From contig JAFEBQ010000024.1 of NCBI GenBank assembly GCA_018242585.1, positions 1 to 64,000 of the forward strand: a stretch of DNA of 64,000 nucleotides, in the 5' to 3' direction. The position numbers and the translations under genes are program-made. The notes beneath the pieces were generated by a model. That model was not told the origin of the DNA and ran no database searches. It worked only from the letters and a program-made list of their open reading frames with translations. This DNA comes from Planctomycetota bacterium (lineage in GTDB: Bacteria > Planctomycetota > Planctomycetia > Pirellulales > PNKZ01). Positions 17,818-27,335 of this stretch are shown one piece after another (the first letter of the stretch is position 1; each line of letters opens with the position of its first letter).

Positions 17818-18954
17818 TTACCCGATCTTGGCCCATTGGCCGCTCTTGGCGCTGTCGAGGACCGCGTCGCAGACCTTTTGCGATTCGAGCGCGTCGCGGA
17901 ACGTCGGCGACGCTGGCACACCCTTGCTCAATCCTTCCAGGAAGTCGGCCACCTGGTGAATGAACGTGTGCTCGTAGCCGATCTGCAGGCCCGGCACCCA
18001 CCAGTGCTTCATGTACGGCTGGTCGCCGTCCGAAAGGTGAATGCTGCGCCAGCCGCGGAGCGCGCCCTCGTCGCGGTGATCGAACCATTGCAGTCGATGC
18101 AGATCGTGCAGATCCCACCGGAGCGATGCCTTCTCGCCGTTGACTTCCAAGGTGTACAGCGCCTTGTGACCGCGGGCGTAGCGCGTGCTTTCAAACGTCC
18201 CCAGCGAGCCGTTATGGAACCGGCATAAGAAGGCGCAGGCGTCGTCGATGCCAACCTTTTCCACCTTGCCCGTCAGATTGTGCTTCCGTTCTTTGACGAA
18301 CGTCTCGGTCATGGCGGTGACGGTGTCGATCGAGCCGTTCAGCCACAGCGCGGTGTCGATGCAGTGGGCCAGCAAGTCGCCGGTCACGCCGCTGCCGGCG
18401 GCGGCGGCATCCAAGCGCCACAGTGCCGCGCCACCCTGCGGCAGATCGGCCGAGATCGTCCAGTCCTGCAAGAACAACGCCCGGTAGTGGAAGATGCGTC
18501 CCAGCTTGCCCGAGTCGATCAACTGCTTGGCCATGGTCACGGCCGGCACGCGGCGGTAGTTGTACCAGACCATGTTCGGCACCTTGGCCGCTTCGACCGC
18601 GCGACACATCTCTTCGCCTTCGGCGGTGTTCATGGCCAGCGGCTTTTCACAAAGGATCATCTTGCCGGCCTTGGCGGCGGCGATGGCGATCTCTTTGTGC
18701 AAGTTGTTCGGCGTGCAAATGTCGACCGCGTCGATATCCTTCCGCTCGAGCAGCTTGCGCCAGTCGGTTTCGACCGACTGGTAGCCCCAGTTGTCGGCGA
18801 ACGCGCGAACCTTTTCCGGGTCGCGCGCACAGACCGCCTTGAGGACCGGCTGGTATTCGAGGTCGAAAAAGTGCCCCACCTGGCTATAGGCGTTCGAGTG
18901 GGTGCGCCCCATGAACCCATAGCCGACCATGCCGATGTTCAACGGCTTCTTCAT
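17818..18954 (-). CDS. Gfo/Idh/MocA family NAD(P)-dependent oxidoreductase
   Basis: This family oxidises or reduces sugars and inositols using NAD(P). The chosen ATG at 18954 has GAGG 6 nt upstream and starts directly with the Rossmann fold ([22 protein letters not shown]), giving 378 residues. The catalytic-region EKP motif is in [13 protein letters not shown] near 100. [21 protein letters not shown] near 195 carries the GxxxDxxxHxxD-like substrate-site pattern. The C-terminal domain is the usual alpha/beta sheet. There is no signal peptide. It is probably part of the sugar-processing repertoire together with the TIM-barrel isomerases nearby; the substrate is unknown. Confidence 0.93.
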   Translation of the reverse strand: MKKPLNIGMVGYGFMGRTHSNAYSQVGHFFDLEYQPVLKAVCARDPEKVRAFADNWGYQSVETDWRKLLERKDIDAVDICTPNNLHKEIAIAAAKAGKMILCEKPLAMNTAEGEEMCRAVEAAKVPNMVWYNYRRVPAVTMAKQLIDSGKLGRIFHYRALFLQDWTISADLPQGGAALWRLDAAAAGSGVTGDLLAHCIDTALWLNGSIDTVTAMTETFVKERKHNLTGKVEKVGIDDACAFLCRFHNGSLGTFESTRYARGHKALYTLEVNGEKASLRWDLHDLHRLQWFDHRDEGALRGWRSIHLSDGDQPYMKHWWVPGLQIGYEHTFIHQVADFLEGLSKGVPASPTFRDALESQKVCDAVLDSAKSGQWAKIG

Positions 18955-19213
18955 TGCGGACCTCGTGAGATGCGGGATGTCAGAAGTTGCGAGCGTGTCC
19001 AATGTTCGGTGTGGCGCGGCAGGTTGCTAGCCAGTCGCGGGCCAGCGCGGCGCGTGGCCCTTGAAAATAGGCGTTCGCGGCCCCGGTTTCTAGCCCCCGA
19101 CGCTGGGCGAGTGGGCAAGCTTTCTGGTTGCAATTCGCCGGGCGGCGGGTGACATTATCAGTCCCGCCCCGTTCCCCCCAAAGGTTCGTCGCTACTCTGG
19201 GAAGGAAGCTCGC

Positions 19214-20575
19214 ATGTCACCGGTTCTCGCCCGTCGTCCCGCCGCGCCGCGCCGACAAAGTGGATTCACTTGGCGAGTGTTGCTCGGCCTGGCGGCAATG
19301 CTGCTCGTCGCGCGCGTGACCCCGGCCGCCGAGACGCCCAACGTCGTGCTGATCGTCTCGGACGATCAAGGGAGTGACGACTACAGCTTTCTGGGCCACC
19401 CACACATTCGCACACCGCGGCTCGATCGGTTGGCCAGCGAGAGCCTGACCTTTCGCAACGCCTACTCGCCGTGCAGCCTCTGTCGACCCAGTCTGGTGAC
19501 GATGCTCACCGGGCTATACCCCCATCAGCACGCCATCACCAGCAACGACCCTCCCTTACCTGGTGATAAAAAACGCAACGCCGAGAAAGACCCCACCTTC
19601 CTGGCTCAGCGTCAGCAAATGATCGCCAAGCTCGACGCCTGTGCCACGCTGCCGGGGTTGCTGGGCAAGCTGAACTACGCGAGCTTTCAGACCGGCAAGT
19701 GGTGGGAAGGCGACTTCCGCCGCGGGCGTTTCACCGCCGGCATGAGCCTGGGTGGCCGGCATGGCGACGCCGGCCTCGACATCGGCCGCAAGACCATGCA
19801 ACCGATGTACGATTTCATCGACGCGAGCGTCGCCGCCCGGCAACCGTTCTTCCTCTGGTACGCGCCGATGTTGCCCCACACGCCGCACGACCCGCCGGCC
19901 GAACTGTTGGCCAAGTATTTGCCGCTGGCACCGAACGAAGCGGTGGCCAAGTATTGGGCCAACGTCGAGCGCTTCGACACGACCTGCGGCGAGTTGCTCG
20001 ACTTTCTGGACCAGCGCAAGCTAAGCGACAACACTCTGGTGATCTACGTCACCGACAATGGCTGGATTCAATCGCCCACGGTGAATAAGTACGCCGCTCG
20101 CTCCAAGCAATCGCAATACGACGGCGGCTTGCGCACGCCGTTGATGCTGCGCTGGCCGGGGCACATCAAGCCCGCGAAGAGCGACCAGCGGGTGTTGACG
20201 ATCGACATCGCGCCGACCGTGCTCAAGATCGTCGGCCTCGACCGCATGCCGACCATGCAAGGAGTCGACTTGCTCGACGCCTCGGCCCGTGACGAGCGGC
20301 GCACGATCTACGGCGAATGCTTCACCCACAATGCGGTCGACGTCAATGTGCCCAGCCGGAATCTGCGCTGGCGGTGGTGCATTGCGAACAACCTGAAGCT
20401 GATCGTTCCGCAACCGTCGAACGAAGAAGGCCCTATCGAACTGTACGATCTGACCAAGGATCCCGGCGAGACGACCAACCTGGCGCACATCGAGCCGAAA
20501 CGAGTGGCGGAACTGCGCGAATCGCTCGACGCCTGGTGGCCCGCCACCGAACCGGCAACAGGAGCGTCGCGATGA
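19214..20575 (+). CDS. Sulfatase-family protein with atypical CRPSL active-site motif
   Basis: A periplasmic sulfatase-fold hydrolase of 453 residues. There is an N-terminal signal or anchor at about 20-38 (RVLLGLAAMLLVARVTPAA) and the metal-site start NVVLIVSDDQG with Asp50/Asp51. The nucleophile region is PCSLCRPSLVTMLTG. In typical type I sulfatases Cys is followed by x-P-S-R, which the formylglycine-generating enzyme reads. Here Cys90 is followed by R-P-S-L, so the conserved Arg is replaced by Leu. VIYVTDNGW supplies the later metal/sulfate site. The stop codon overlaps the next gene's start (ATGA), so the two are translationally coupled. The substrate is probably a sulfated polysaccharide, by family; activity is uncertain given the motif. 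Confidence 0.92.
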   Translation: MSPVLARRPAAPRRQSGFTWRVLLGLAAMLLVARVTPAAETPNVVLIVSDDQGSDDYSFLGHPHIRTPRLDRLASESLTFRNAYSPCSLCRPSLVTMLTGLYPHQHAITSNDPPLPGDKKRNAEKDPTFLAQRQQMIAKLDACATLPGLLGKLNYASFQTGKWWEGDFRRGRFTAGMSLGGRHGDAGLDIGRKTMQPMYDFIDASVAARQPFFLWYAPMLPHTPHDPPAELLAKYLPLAPNEAVAKYWANVERFDTTCGELLDFLDQRKLSDNTLVIYVTDNGWIQSPTVNKYAARSKQSQYDGGLRTPLMLRWPGHIKPAKSDQRVLTIDIAPTVLKIVGLDRMPTMQGVDLLDASARDERRTIYGECFTHNAVDVNVPSRNLRWRWCIANNLKLIVPQPSNEEGPIELYDLTKDPGETTNLAHIEPKRVAELRESLDAWWPATEPATGASR

Positions 20576-23500
20576 TGCCGAACAATCGCTTATTGTGCGG
20601 CGTCAGTGTCGCGATCGTCGTCGCCGGCGCGGTCGCGCTCATGGCGCAGCAGCCCACGTCCACGCCCGCCGGCTCGAACGAGCTACGCTTGCCGGCCACC
20701 GCGCCGGCCGATGCGCCCAAGACAATGCTCACTCGCGACGGCTTTACAATGGACCTGATCGCGGCCGAGCCGCTGCTGACCGATCCGGTGGCGATGGCTT
20801 ATGACGAAAATGGTCGCGCCTGGGTCGTCGAGATGAACGACTACCCGTACGCCGACAAGAAAAACGATCGCCCCTACCAGGACCATTCGCACGACCCGCC
20901 GCTCGGTCGCGTGCGCATCCTCGAAGACACCGACGGCGACGGCCGGTTCGACAAGAGTCACGTCCTGGCCGAAGAGCTTTCCTGGGCCTCGGGCATCGCC
21001 CTGTACGACGGGGGCGCGTTCGTGGCGGCCACGCCCGACCTGTGGTACGTGAAGGACACCAATGGGGACGGCCGGGCCGACATTCGCCGCAAGGTGTTCA
21101 CCGGTTTTCGCAAGCTGAACGTCCAGGCGATTATCAACAACCTGCAGTGGGGGCTCGACAATCGCATTTACGGCGCCGGGGCGAGCAACGGCGGCGTGAT
21201 CGAAAACCTGGCCGCTTCGAGCGGCGGCAAAGGGGCGAAGCCTGCCACCCTCGCCCGCAATGACTTTGCCTTCGACCCGCGGCAACTCGAAATCGGCCTG
21301 CTCAGCGGCGGCGCGCGGTTTGGCAACGCCTTCGACGACGATGGCAATCGGTTCATCTGCAACATTCGCAATCCGGCGCAACATGTCGTCCTGCCGGCCC
21401 GATATCTGGCCCGCAACCCGTATTTGCCGCTGGCTTCGGCGGTGCAGGACGTGGCCGCCGGTGGCGACACGGTGAAGGTTTATCGCCGCAGCCCGCCGGA
21501 ACCGTGGCGGGTGATCAATGCCGAGCGGTTGGCCGCGGCGGGCAATGTGCGCACGCCGCGCAGCGAGAGCGCCGCGGTCGGCTACGTGACCTCGGCGGCC
21601 GGTGTGACGGTCTATCGGGGGACCGCTTACCCGCCGCAATACTATGGCAATTTGTTTATCGGCGAAGTGGCCGGCAACTTGATCCATCGCGAAATCCTCG
21701 CGCCGGTCGGGCCGACGTTCGTGTCGCATCGCGCGCCGCGCGAACAGGAAGTCGAGTTCGTCGCCTCGACCGACAACTGGTTCCGCCCGGTCAATTTCAT
21801 CAACGCGCCGGACGGCACCCTGCACGTGCTGGACATGTATCGCGAGACGATCGAGCATCCTTGGTCGATCCCGGATGACTTGAAGGATCAGCTCGACCTG
21901 CGCAGCGGCGCCGATCGTGGCCGGCTCTATCGGTTGAGCCCGCCGGGGTTCAAGGCCCCGCCGCCGCCGAAGCTGGGCAAGGCTCGCGTGGCCGAGCTAG
22001 TAGATCAGTTGGCCAACCCGAACAGTTGGTGGCGCGAGACGGCCCAGCGGTTGTTGTTCGAGCGGCAGGACATGACCGCCGTGCCGCTGTTGCGTCAATT
22101 ACTGCAAGAATCGTCGTCGCCGCTGGCTCGATTGCACGCGCTATACACCCTGGTCGGGTTGAATGCGCTCGAACGTGATGATTTGGTCCGGACGCTCAAG
22201 GATCCAGCTCCTGGCGTGCGCGAACATGCGGTGCGCCTGGCCGAGCCACGATTGCGCAACGACCCGCGCCTGCTCGAGAAGGTGTTGACGCTGACCGACG
22301 ACGAAAGCGCATGCGTTCGTTTTCAGGTCGCCCTGTCGCTGGGGGGAGTCGAAGCACCCGGGGTCGCCGAAGCGCTGGTCGACATCATGCAAATCGACAT
22401 GGGAGACGTGTGGATTCGCTCAGCAGTCCTCAGCTCGCGTCCCGCGATGGCCGGCACGTTGCTGACCGAATTGTGGGACGATGCCGCGTGGCGGCGTCAC
22501 CCGGCGGCGGCGGCCGTGGCCCGCGACCTGGCGTTCGTGGTCGGGGCCATGCGCGACGAATCGCACGCCCGCGAGTTCCTGGCAATGCTCGGCAAGGTCG
22601 AACTTTCGGGCGATCAGCAGACATTGCGGATTGCGGCCCTGGTCGGCTTGGGACAAGGGGCGAAACGCAGTCGCGTGGCGCTGACCACTTGGACCAAAGA
22701 ATCCGGCGCGCAGCAGGCCGTGAGCGAGACGCTGGCTGCGGCGGCAGCCTTGGCGCGCAACGCACAAGCCAGCGCCGAGACGCGCGAGTTGGCGCTCGCG
22801 GCCCTGGCGCTCGCGCCCCTGGCCGAGTACCGAGACGTCTATGCCGAGTTGCTCGGCTCGCGTCAGACCGCTGCCGTGCAATTGGCTGCTGTGAAGACCC
22901 TGGCCGGCTTCGACAGTCCGGAAGTGCCGCCGCTGTTGATGGCCAATTGGGCCAGTTACACGCCAACGATGCGGAGCGAGATCGTCGAGGCATTGTTAAC
23001 GCGGCCTGGCTTTTTGGACCCGTTGTTGTCGGCCATTGAAAGTGGCGGCGTGCCGCGCAGCTATGTCAGCGCCCCGCGCCAAAAACTTCTGCGCGAGCAC
23101 AAGGATCCGGCCGTGCGCAGCCGAGCCGAGAAGCTGTTCGATGCCGCGCGCGCGGGCGGTCGACAGCCGATCATCGCCAAATACGAACCAGCGCTGAAGC
23201 TGTCGGGGGACGCGACCCGCGGATTGACGGTCTATCAGCGCGAGTGCGCCCAGTGTCACCGCTGGCGCGAGCGCGGGTTTGACGTTGGTCCGAACCTGGC
23301 CACGATCCAGCATCGCAGCCCGAGCGAACTGCTCGTCGCGATGTTGGACCCGAACCGGGAAGTCGGCCCGAACTTCGTGCAATACATCGCCCAGTTGGAC
23401 GACGGCCGCGCGGTCACGGGGTTGATCGCCAGCGAGACGCCGACGAGCATCACCTTGAAGCGTCAAGAGAACCAGCAAGAGACGGTGCTGCGGCAGGACA

Positions 23501-23607
23501 TCGACGAGTTGGGAAGCACCGGCGCGTCGCTAATGCCCGAGGGACTCGAGAACAAGTTGACGCCGCAGGACGTGGCGGATGTGATTGCGTTGTTGCGGGG
23601 GAGGTGA
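20572..23607 (+). CDS. PVC-type haem protein: TIGR02604 propeller, HEAT repeats, C-terminal CxxCH
   Basis: A 1011-residue exported protein. The start ATGATG at 20572 overlaps the sulfatase stop by 4 nt and has AGGAG 6 nt upstream; the signal peptide is at about 6-27. Residues about 45-460 form the membrane-bound-dehydrogenase-like beta-propeller (GFTMDLIAAEPLLTDPVAMAYDENGRAWVVEM, two DTDGDGR/DTNGDGR calcium-type loops, HVLDMYRETIEHPWSIP). HEAT-like repeats follow (about 470-850). The tail is the planctomycete haem-binding domain with CAQCH (about 885-889) and a DELGSTGASLMPEGL segment. By family it is likely a periplasmic sugar or alcohol dehydrogenase passing electrons to its own cytochrome c domain. 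Coupling to a sulfatase suggests oxidation of the desulfated product; this is inference. Confidence 0.93.
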   Translation: MMPNNRLLCGVSVAIVVAGAVALMAQQPTSTPAGSNELRLPATAPADAPKTMLTRDGFTMDLIAAEPLLTDPVAMAYDENGRAWVVEMNDYPYADKKNDRPYQDHSHDPPLGRVRILEDTDGDGRFDKSHVLAEELSWASGIALYDGGAFVAATPDLWYVKDTNGDGRADIRRKVFTGFRKLNVQAIINNLQWGLDNRIYGAGASNGGVIENLAASSGGKGAKPATLARNDFAFDPRQLEIGLLSGGARFGNAFDDDGNRFICNIRNPAQHVVLPARYLARNPYLPLASAVQDVAAGGDTVKVYRRSPPEPWRVINAERLAAAGNVRTPRSESAAVGYVTSAAGVTVYRGTAYPPQYYGNLFIGEVAGNLIHREILAPVGPTFVSHRAPREQEVEFVASTDNWFRPVNFINAPDGTLHVLDMYRETIEHPWSIPDDLKDQLDLRSGADRGRLYRLSPPGFKAPPPPKLGKARVAELVDQLANPNSWWRETAQRLLFERQDMTAVPLLRQLLQESSSPLARLHALYTLVGLNALERDDLVRTLKDPAPGVREHAVRLAEPRLRNDPRLLEKVLTLTDDESACVRFQVALSLGGVEAPGVAEALVDIMQIDMGDVWIRSAVLSSRPAMAGTLLTELWDDAAWRRHPAAAAVARDLAFVVGAMRDESHAREFLAMLGKVELSGDQQTLRIAALVGLGQGAKRSRVALTTWTKESGAQQAVSETLAAAAALARNAQASAETRELALAALALAPLAEYRDVYAELLGSRQTAAVQLAAVKTLAGFDSPEVPPLLMANWASYTPTMRSEIVEALLTRPGFLDPLLSAIESGGVPRSYVSAPRQKLLREHKDPAVRSRAEKLFDAARAGGRQPIIAKYEPALKLSGDATRGLTVYQRECAQCHRWRERGFDVGPNLATIQHRSPSELLVAMLDPNREVGPNFVQYIAQLDDGRAVTGLIASETPTSITLKRQENQQETVLRQDIDELGSTGASLMPEGLENKLTPQDVADVIALLRGR

Positions 23608-23611
23608 TTTC

Positions 23612-23744
23612 GTCAGTTGTCCGTTGTCAGTAGTCAGTTGTGGGGGAAGCGTTTGATGGCATGCGATCTTCACTGAGCGCGAAGCAAAGTGCAACTGACG
23701 ACGGACAACGGACCACTAACAATTCGCAACTGACAACTGACTAA
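23612..23744. repeat. Dispersed repeat family B, copy 4
   Basis: The longest copy, about 133 bp, with TCAGTTGTCCGTTGTCAGTA at the left and inverted CAACTGACAACTGAC-like units at the right. It separates the PVC cytochrome gene from the amidohydrolase pair by filling almost the whole gap. Confidence 0.8.
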
Positions 23745-23760
23745 GAACCGAGGACATCCA

Positions 23761-24546
23761 ATGATCTGGGATCTGCATTGCCACTTGAACGGGCTGGACG
23801 GGCGCACGCCGGGCGAGCGAATGGCCAGGCTGGTCGAGATTGCCGACCGGATGGGCATCGAGCGAATGTGCGTCTACATGGGCTGGCCGTTCAGCCAGGA
23901 TCCCAGCCCGGCCCGGCTGCGCGAAGAGAACGACATGGTGCTCACGGCGCTCGAACACTGGCACGATCGGGCGTTCGGATTCGTCTATGTCAGCGCCAAG
24001 CACGTCGAAACCAGCCTGGCCGAGATCGACCGTTGCGTGGCCAATGGCCCGATGGTCGGCATCAAGCTGTGGGTGGCGCGTCACTGCAACGAAGTCGAGA
24101 TCGATCCGATCATCCGCCGCGCGGCCGAGTTGAAGGCCGTCATCTTTCAACACACCTGGGCCAAGACCGACGGCACCCAATACGCGGGCGAATCGACGCC
24201 AGCAGAATTGGTGGCGATGGCCCGGCGGCATCCCGACGTGAAGTTTATCTGTGGCCACACCGGCGGCACGTGGGAGATTGGCGTTCGCACCGTACGTGAC
24301 GAAAAGAACGTGCTGGTCGATCTGGCTGGGTCCGACCCGACGAATGGCCTTACCGAAATGGCCGTCCGCGAATTGGGGCACGAGCGGGTCATTTACGGCA
24401 GCGACGCCGCCGGCCGCAGCTTTGCCTCGCAACTGGCCAAGGTCCGCGGCGCGCGTGTTTCGGACGCGGCCAAACGCGCCATCTTCCGCGACAACTTGCG
24501 AAACCTGATGTTGCCAATCCTGCGCGACAAGGGGGTCAAGGCATGA
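23761..24546 (+). CDS. Amidohydrolase-2 family (ACMSD-like) metal-dependent hydrolase
   Basis: A 261-residue cytoplasmic TIM-barrel protein of the PF04909 group, which contains decarboxylases and lactone/amide hydrolases. The metal-binding set is present: HxH in DLHCHL at 5-7, His in IFQHTW (about 134), His in ICGHTGG (about 165) and Asp in IYGSDAAGR (about 216). GAGGA lies 7 nt before the ATG at 23761. Its stop overlaps the start of the next gene (ATGA), so it is coupled to a paralogue that has lost these ligands. No signal peptide is seen. The substrate is unknown. Confidence 0.88.
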   Translation: MIWDLHCHLNGLDGRTPGERMARLVEIADRMGIERMCVYMGWPFSQDPSPARLREENDMVLTALEHWHDRAFGFVYVSAKHVETSLAEIDRCVANGPMVGIKLWVARHCNEVEIDPIIRRAAELKAVIFQHTWAKTDGTQYAGESTPAELVAMARRHPDVKFICGHTGGTWEIGVRTVRDEKNVLVDLAGSDPTNGLTEMAVRELGHERVIYGSDAAGRSFASQLAKVRGARVSDAAKRAIFRDNLRNLMLPILRDKGVKA

Positions 24547-25325
24547 AGCCGATCATCGATACGAACGTGTACCTGGGCTCGTGGCCGTTCCGCCGCTTGT
24601 ACGGCAGCCGGCTTGATGAGTTGCTCGAGAAGTTGCGCGCCTCGGGCACGGTCCAAGCCTGGGCCGGCAGCTACGACGGGCTGTGGCAGCGCGACCTGGC
24701 GGACGTCAATGAACAGTTGGCCAAGACCTGCGCCGGCGTGGCCGACAAGTTGCTGGTGCCGTTCGGCGCGGTGAACCCGACGTTGCCCAACTGGCAAGAC
24801 GACGTCCGCCGCTGCCACGAATTGCACAAGATGCCGGGCATTCGGCTCAATCCTAATTACCACGGCTACAAGCTCGACGCGCCGGAGTTCGCCGAATTAT
24901 TGGCCGAGGCCGAGCGCCGCGGCCTGATCGTGCAGATCGCGCTCAGCATGGAAGACGAGCGCACTCAGCCGGCGCTGGCCCGAGCGCCGCACGTCGACGC
25001 GACGGGACTCGGCAAGCTGCTGGCGGCGACGCCGAAGCTGCGGGTGGTGATCTTGAACGGCTTTCGCGCCATGCGAATCGAACAGGCGTCAAAGCTGGCC
25101 ACGGCCGGCCAGGTCTGGTTCGACATCGCCATGTTGGAGAGCGTTGAGGGAGTGTCGAAACTAATCGCCGCGGTCGGGCTCGATCGGATCGTGTTCGGCT
25201 CGCATTTCCCGTTTTTCTATTACGAATCAGCGGTGCTAAAGTTGCAGGAGTCGGCGCTGGCCCACGAGGCTTGGGCCGCCGTGGCCGAGAAGAACGCCCG
25301 GGCACTCTTGGCACAGTCGGCCTAA
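24543..25325 (+). CDS. Amidohydrolase-like paralogue with missing metal ligands
   Basis: A 260-residue protein of the same size and fold as the previous gene, overlapping it by 4 nt (ATGA). The catalytic metal set is lost: DxHxH is replaced by IDTNVYLG near residue 6, the barrel His positions read QIALSMED and LNGFRAM, and the GSD motif reads FGSHFPFFYYE (about 219). The core elements MPGIRLNPNYHGY and KNARALL are kept. It may be a non-catalytic subunit pairing with the upstream enzyme, or it may have another activity. Strong translational coupling supports a heteromeric complex; this is inferred. Confidence 0.82.
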   Translation: MKPIIDTNVYLGSWPFRRLYGSRLDELLEKLRASGTVQAWAGSYDGLWQRDLADVNEQLAKTCAGVADKLLVPFGAVNPTLPNWQDDVRRCHELHKMPGIRLNPNYHGYKLDAPEFAELLAEAERRGLIVQIALSMEDERTQPALARAPHVDATGLGKLLAATPKLRVVILNGFRAMRIEQASKLATAGQVWFDIAMLESVEGVSKLIAAVGLDRIVFGSHFPFFYYESAVLKLQESALAHEAWAAVAEKNARALLAQSA

Positions 25326-25370
25326 GGTGCGCGCCGTTTCGCACGCATTTGCTCGCCGTCCGCTTGGGCA

Positions 25371-25494
25371 GTGGGTCAGTTTGAATCTAAGACGTTGGGT
25401 GGCAGGGTCAGAGCGCAGCGATGGCCCTGTGATGACGGTTCGGGGCCATCACTTCGTTCTGACCCCGCCACCCCGCTTCAGCAAACTAACCCAC
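25371..25494. repeat. Long imperfect palindrome (family I)
   Basis: The arms run GTGGGTCAGTTTG ... GGTGGCAGGGTCAGA ... GATGGCCC, then GGGCCATC ... TTCTGACCCCGCCACC ... CAAACTAACCCAC. About 124 bp can pair end to end with bulges. It sits between the amidohydrolase pair and the antiporter gene, and no other copy was recognised in the window. Confidence 0.7.
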
Positions 25495-25587
25495 TACCTA
25501 TCCCCGCGGGGGTTTTGCTTGGCGGCCGGTTTGGAATAGAGTGGAACGGTTCACCTCACCGCTTCGTTCCTGGCTCGCCAGCACATC

Positions 25588-27021
25588 ATGACCGATTCCG
25601 TCATCAGCGTCCGCGGTCGCAGTGTCGCCCTGACCGGCGGCTATCTGTTGATGCTGGCCGGCGCGGTCGTGGCGTTCCTGGTGATTCGCCACTTCGGCGA
25701 GCAGCTTGCTCCGCCCGTGGCCGCGACGACGGTCGAGGCGGCATCGACCGCGACGGCCAAGAGCGCCGGTACTCCGGCCGCAAAGGCGCTGAGCAAAGGG
25801 GAAGTCCTGTTCCACGTCCTGCTGGCTTTGGCGGCGGTGATGGCCACGGGACAAGTGCTGGGCTTCGTCTTCAAATACTTGCACCAGCCGCCGGTCATCG
25901 GCGAAGTCGTGGCCGGCATCTTGCTGGGGCCGTCGTTGCTCGGACGGATTTCACCGGACGTGGCGGCGTACGTCCTGCCGCCGTCGGTCGCGCCTTACCT
26001 GGGTGTGATCGCGCAACTGGGCGTGATCCTCTACATGTTCACCGTCGGGCTCGAGCTGAACGCCGACCTGCTGCGCGAGCGTGGACATGCCACCGTGGCG
26101 ATCTCGCACGCCAGTATTGTCTTGCCGTTCGTGCTCGGTTCGGCGCTGGCGTTGTTGATCTTCACGCAACTGGCGCCGGCCGGCGTGCCGTTCACGTCGT
26201 TCGCGCTGTTCATGGGTATTTCCATGTCGGTCACGGCGTTTCCCGTGTTGGCCCGAATTCTCGGCGACCGGCAAATGACCAAGACCGAACTCGGCGTGCT
26301 GGCCCTGACCTGTGCCGCGACCGACGACGTGACGGCCTGGTGCTTGTTGGCGCTGGTCGTCGGTTTGGCCGGGGCAACCTTTGGTTCGGCGCTGGCGACC
26401 ATTCTGCTGGCCGTGGCGTTCATCGCGCTGATGTTTCTGGTGGTGCGGCCGCTATTGGTTCGTTTGATTCCCCCCGACCGCGGGCAAGCGATCTCGCGAG
26501 TCGTCGTCGCCAGCGTGCTGGCGGCAGTGTTCCTGTCGGCGCTGGTCACCGAATGGATTGGTGTTCACGCGATCTTCGGCGCGTTCTTGCTCGGCGCGGT
26601 CATTCCGCACGACAGCGCCATCGCCCGCGAGATGATCGGAAAACTCGAAGACCTGGTGGCCGCGGCCCTGCTGCCGGCGTTTTTCGCCTTTACGGGCATG
26701 CGCACGCAAATCGGCCTGGTCGCGGGGGCCGAGCAATGGCTGTGGGTCGCGGCGATCATCGTGGTGGCCACGCTCGGCAAGTTCGGCGGCTCGGCCGCCG
26801 CGGCGCGGCTTACCGGGTTGAACTGGCGCGACGCCACGGCGCTCGGCGTGTTGATGAACACCCGCGGGCTGATGGAGTTGATCGTGCTCAACATCGGCCT
26901 CGATATGAACGTCATTTCACCGACGCTGTTCGCGATGATGGTGCTGATGGCGCTGGTAACGACGATCGCCACCTCGCCGGCGCTGGCCCTGTTGGGCATC
27001 CGTGGAGCCGCGTCGCGTTGA
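25588..27021 (+). CDS. Cation:proton antiporter, CPA2/Kef type
   Basis: A 477-residue inner membrane antiporter that exchanges K+ or Na+ for H+. One N-terminal helix (about 17-36) and an Ala/Thr-rich linker are followed by about 12 helices of the Na_H_Exchanger fold. Family motifs include QPPVIGEVVAGILLGPSLLG (about 97-116), LGVILYMFTVGLELN, FMGISMSVTAFPVLARIL, LTCAATDDVTAWCLLALVV with the Asp pair in helix 5-6, and LMNTRGLMELIVLN near 435. There is no C-terminal RCK/TrkA domain, so ligand gating of the KefB/C kind is not indicated. It is monocistronic as far as visible. Confidence 0.93.
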   Translation: MTDSVISVRGRSVALTGGYLLMLAGAVVAFLVIRHFGEQLAPPVAATTVEAASTATAKSAGTPAAKALSKGEVLFHVLLALAAVMATGQVLGFVFKYLHQPPVIGEVVAGILLGPSLLGRISPDVAAYVLPPSVAPYLGVIAQLGVILYMFTVGLELNADLLRERGHATVAISHASIVLPFVLGSALALLIFTQLAPAGVPFTSFALFMGISMSVTAFPVLARILGDRQMTKTELGVLALTCAATDDVTAWCLLALVVGLAGATFGSALATILLAVAFIALMFLVVRPLLVRLIPPDRGQAISRVVVASVLAAVFLSALVTEWIGVHAIFGAFLLGAVIPHDSAIAREMIGKLEDLVAAALLPAFFAFTGMRTQIGLVAGAEQWLWVAAIIVVATLGKFGGSAAAARLTGLNWRDATALGVLMNTRGLMELIVLNIGLDMNVISPTLFAMMVLMALVTTIATSPALALLGIRGAASR

Positions 27022-27047
27022 GATTCGTCGCGCGACCTCAAGTTGAG

Positions 27048-27183
27048 GGTAGCCCTGACAACTTGTTGTCGGGGTTGCGCAGCAACAAGAGGGAGCAGTG
27101 TGGGCGTCGCGCAAGATTCATCGCTGTTGTACTTGGGCCTCTTGTCGCTAACGCGACCCGGACAACAAGTTGTCCGGGCTACC
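27048..27183. repeat. Four-hairpin repeat family A, copy 2
   Basis: Hairpins: CCCTGACAA-CTTG-TTGTCGGGG, GTTGC-GCA-GCAAC, GTCGC-TAAC-GCGAC and CCCGGACAA-CAAG-TTGTCCGGG, with CAAGAGGG and CCTCTTG at the centre-facing sides. It starts about 27 bp after the antiporter stop codon. Confidence 0.85.
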
Positions 27184-27335
27184 TGACGCTATCACTGCGT
27201 CGAACTTGCCCCAATTGCTCGCGACGCAATTGCAATTGGTTAGACCTTGGTGAATGCGTTGACGCCCTGGCCGCGCGGTTTCTATAACGACCGCGCCTGG
27301 GTCCAATTCCCTTCGCTTGCCGCAAGGAGGCTGCC

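Noticed and set aside
25371-27287. A 638-codon frame overlapping the antiporter gene
   Set aside because: It is a shadow in another frame of the antiporter coding sequence; the translation is Arg/Gly-rich and has no domain.
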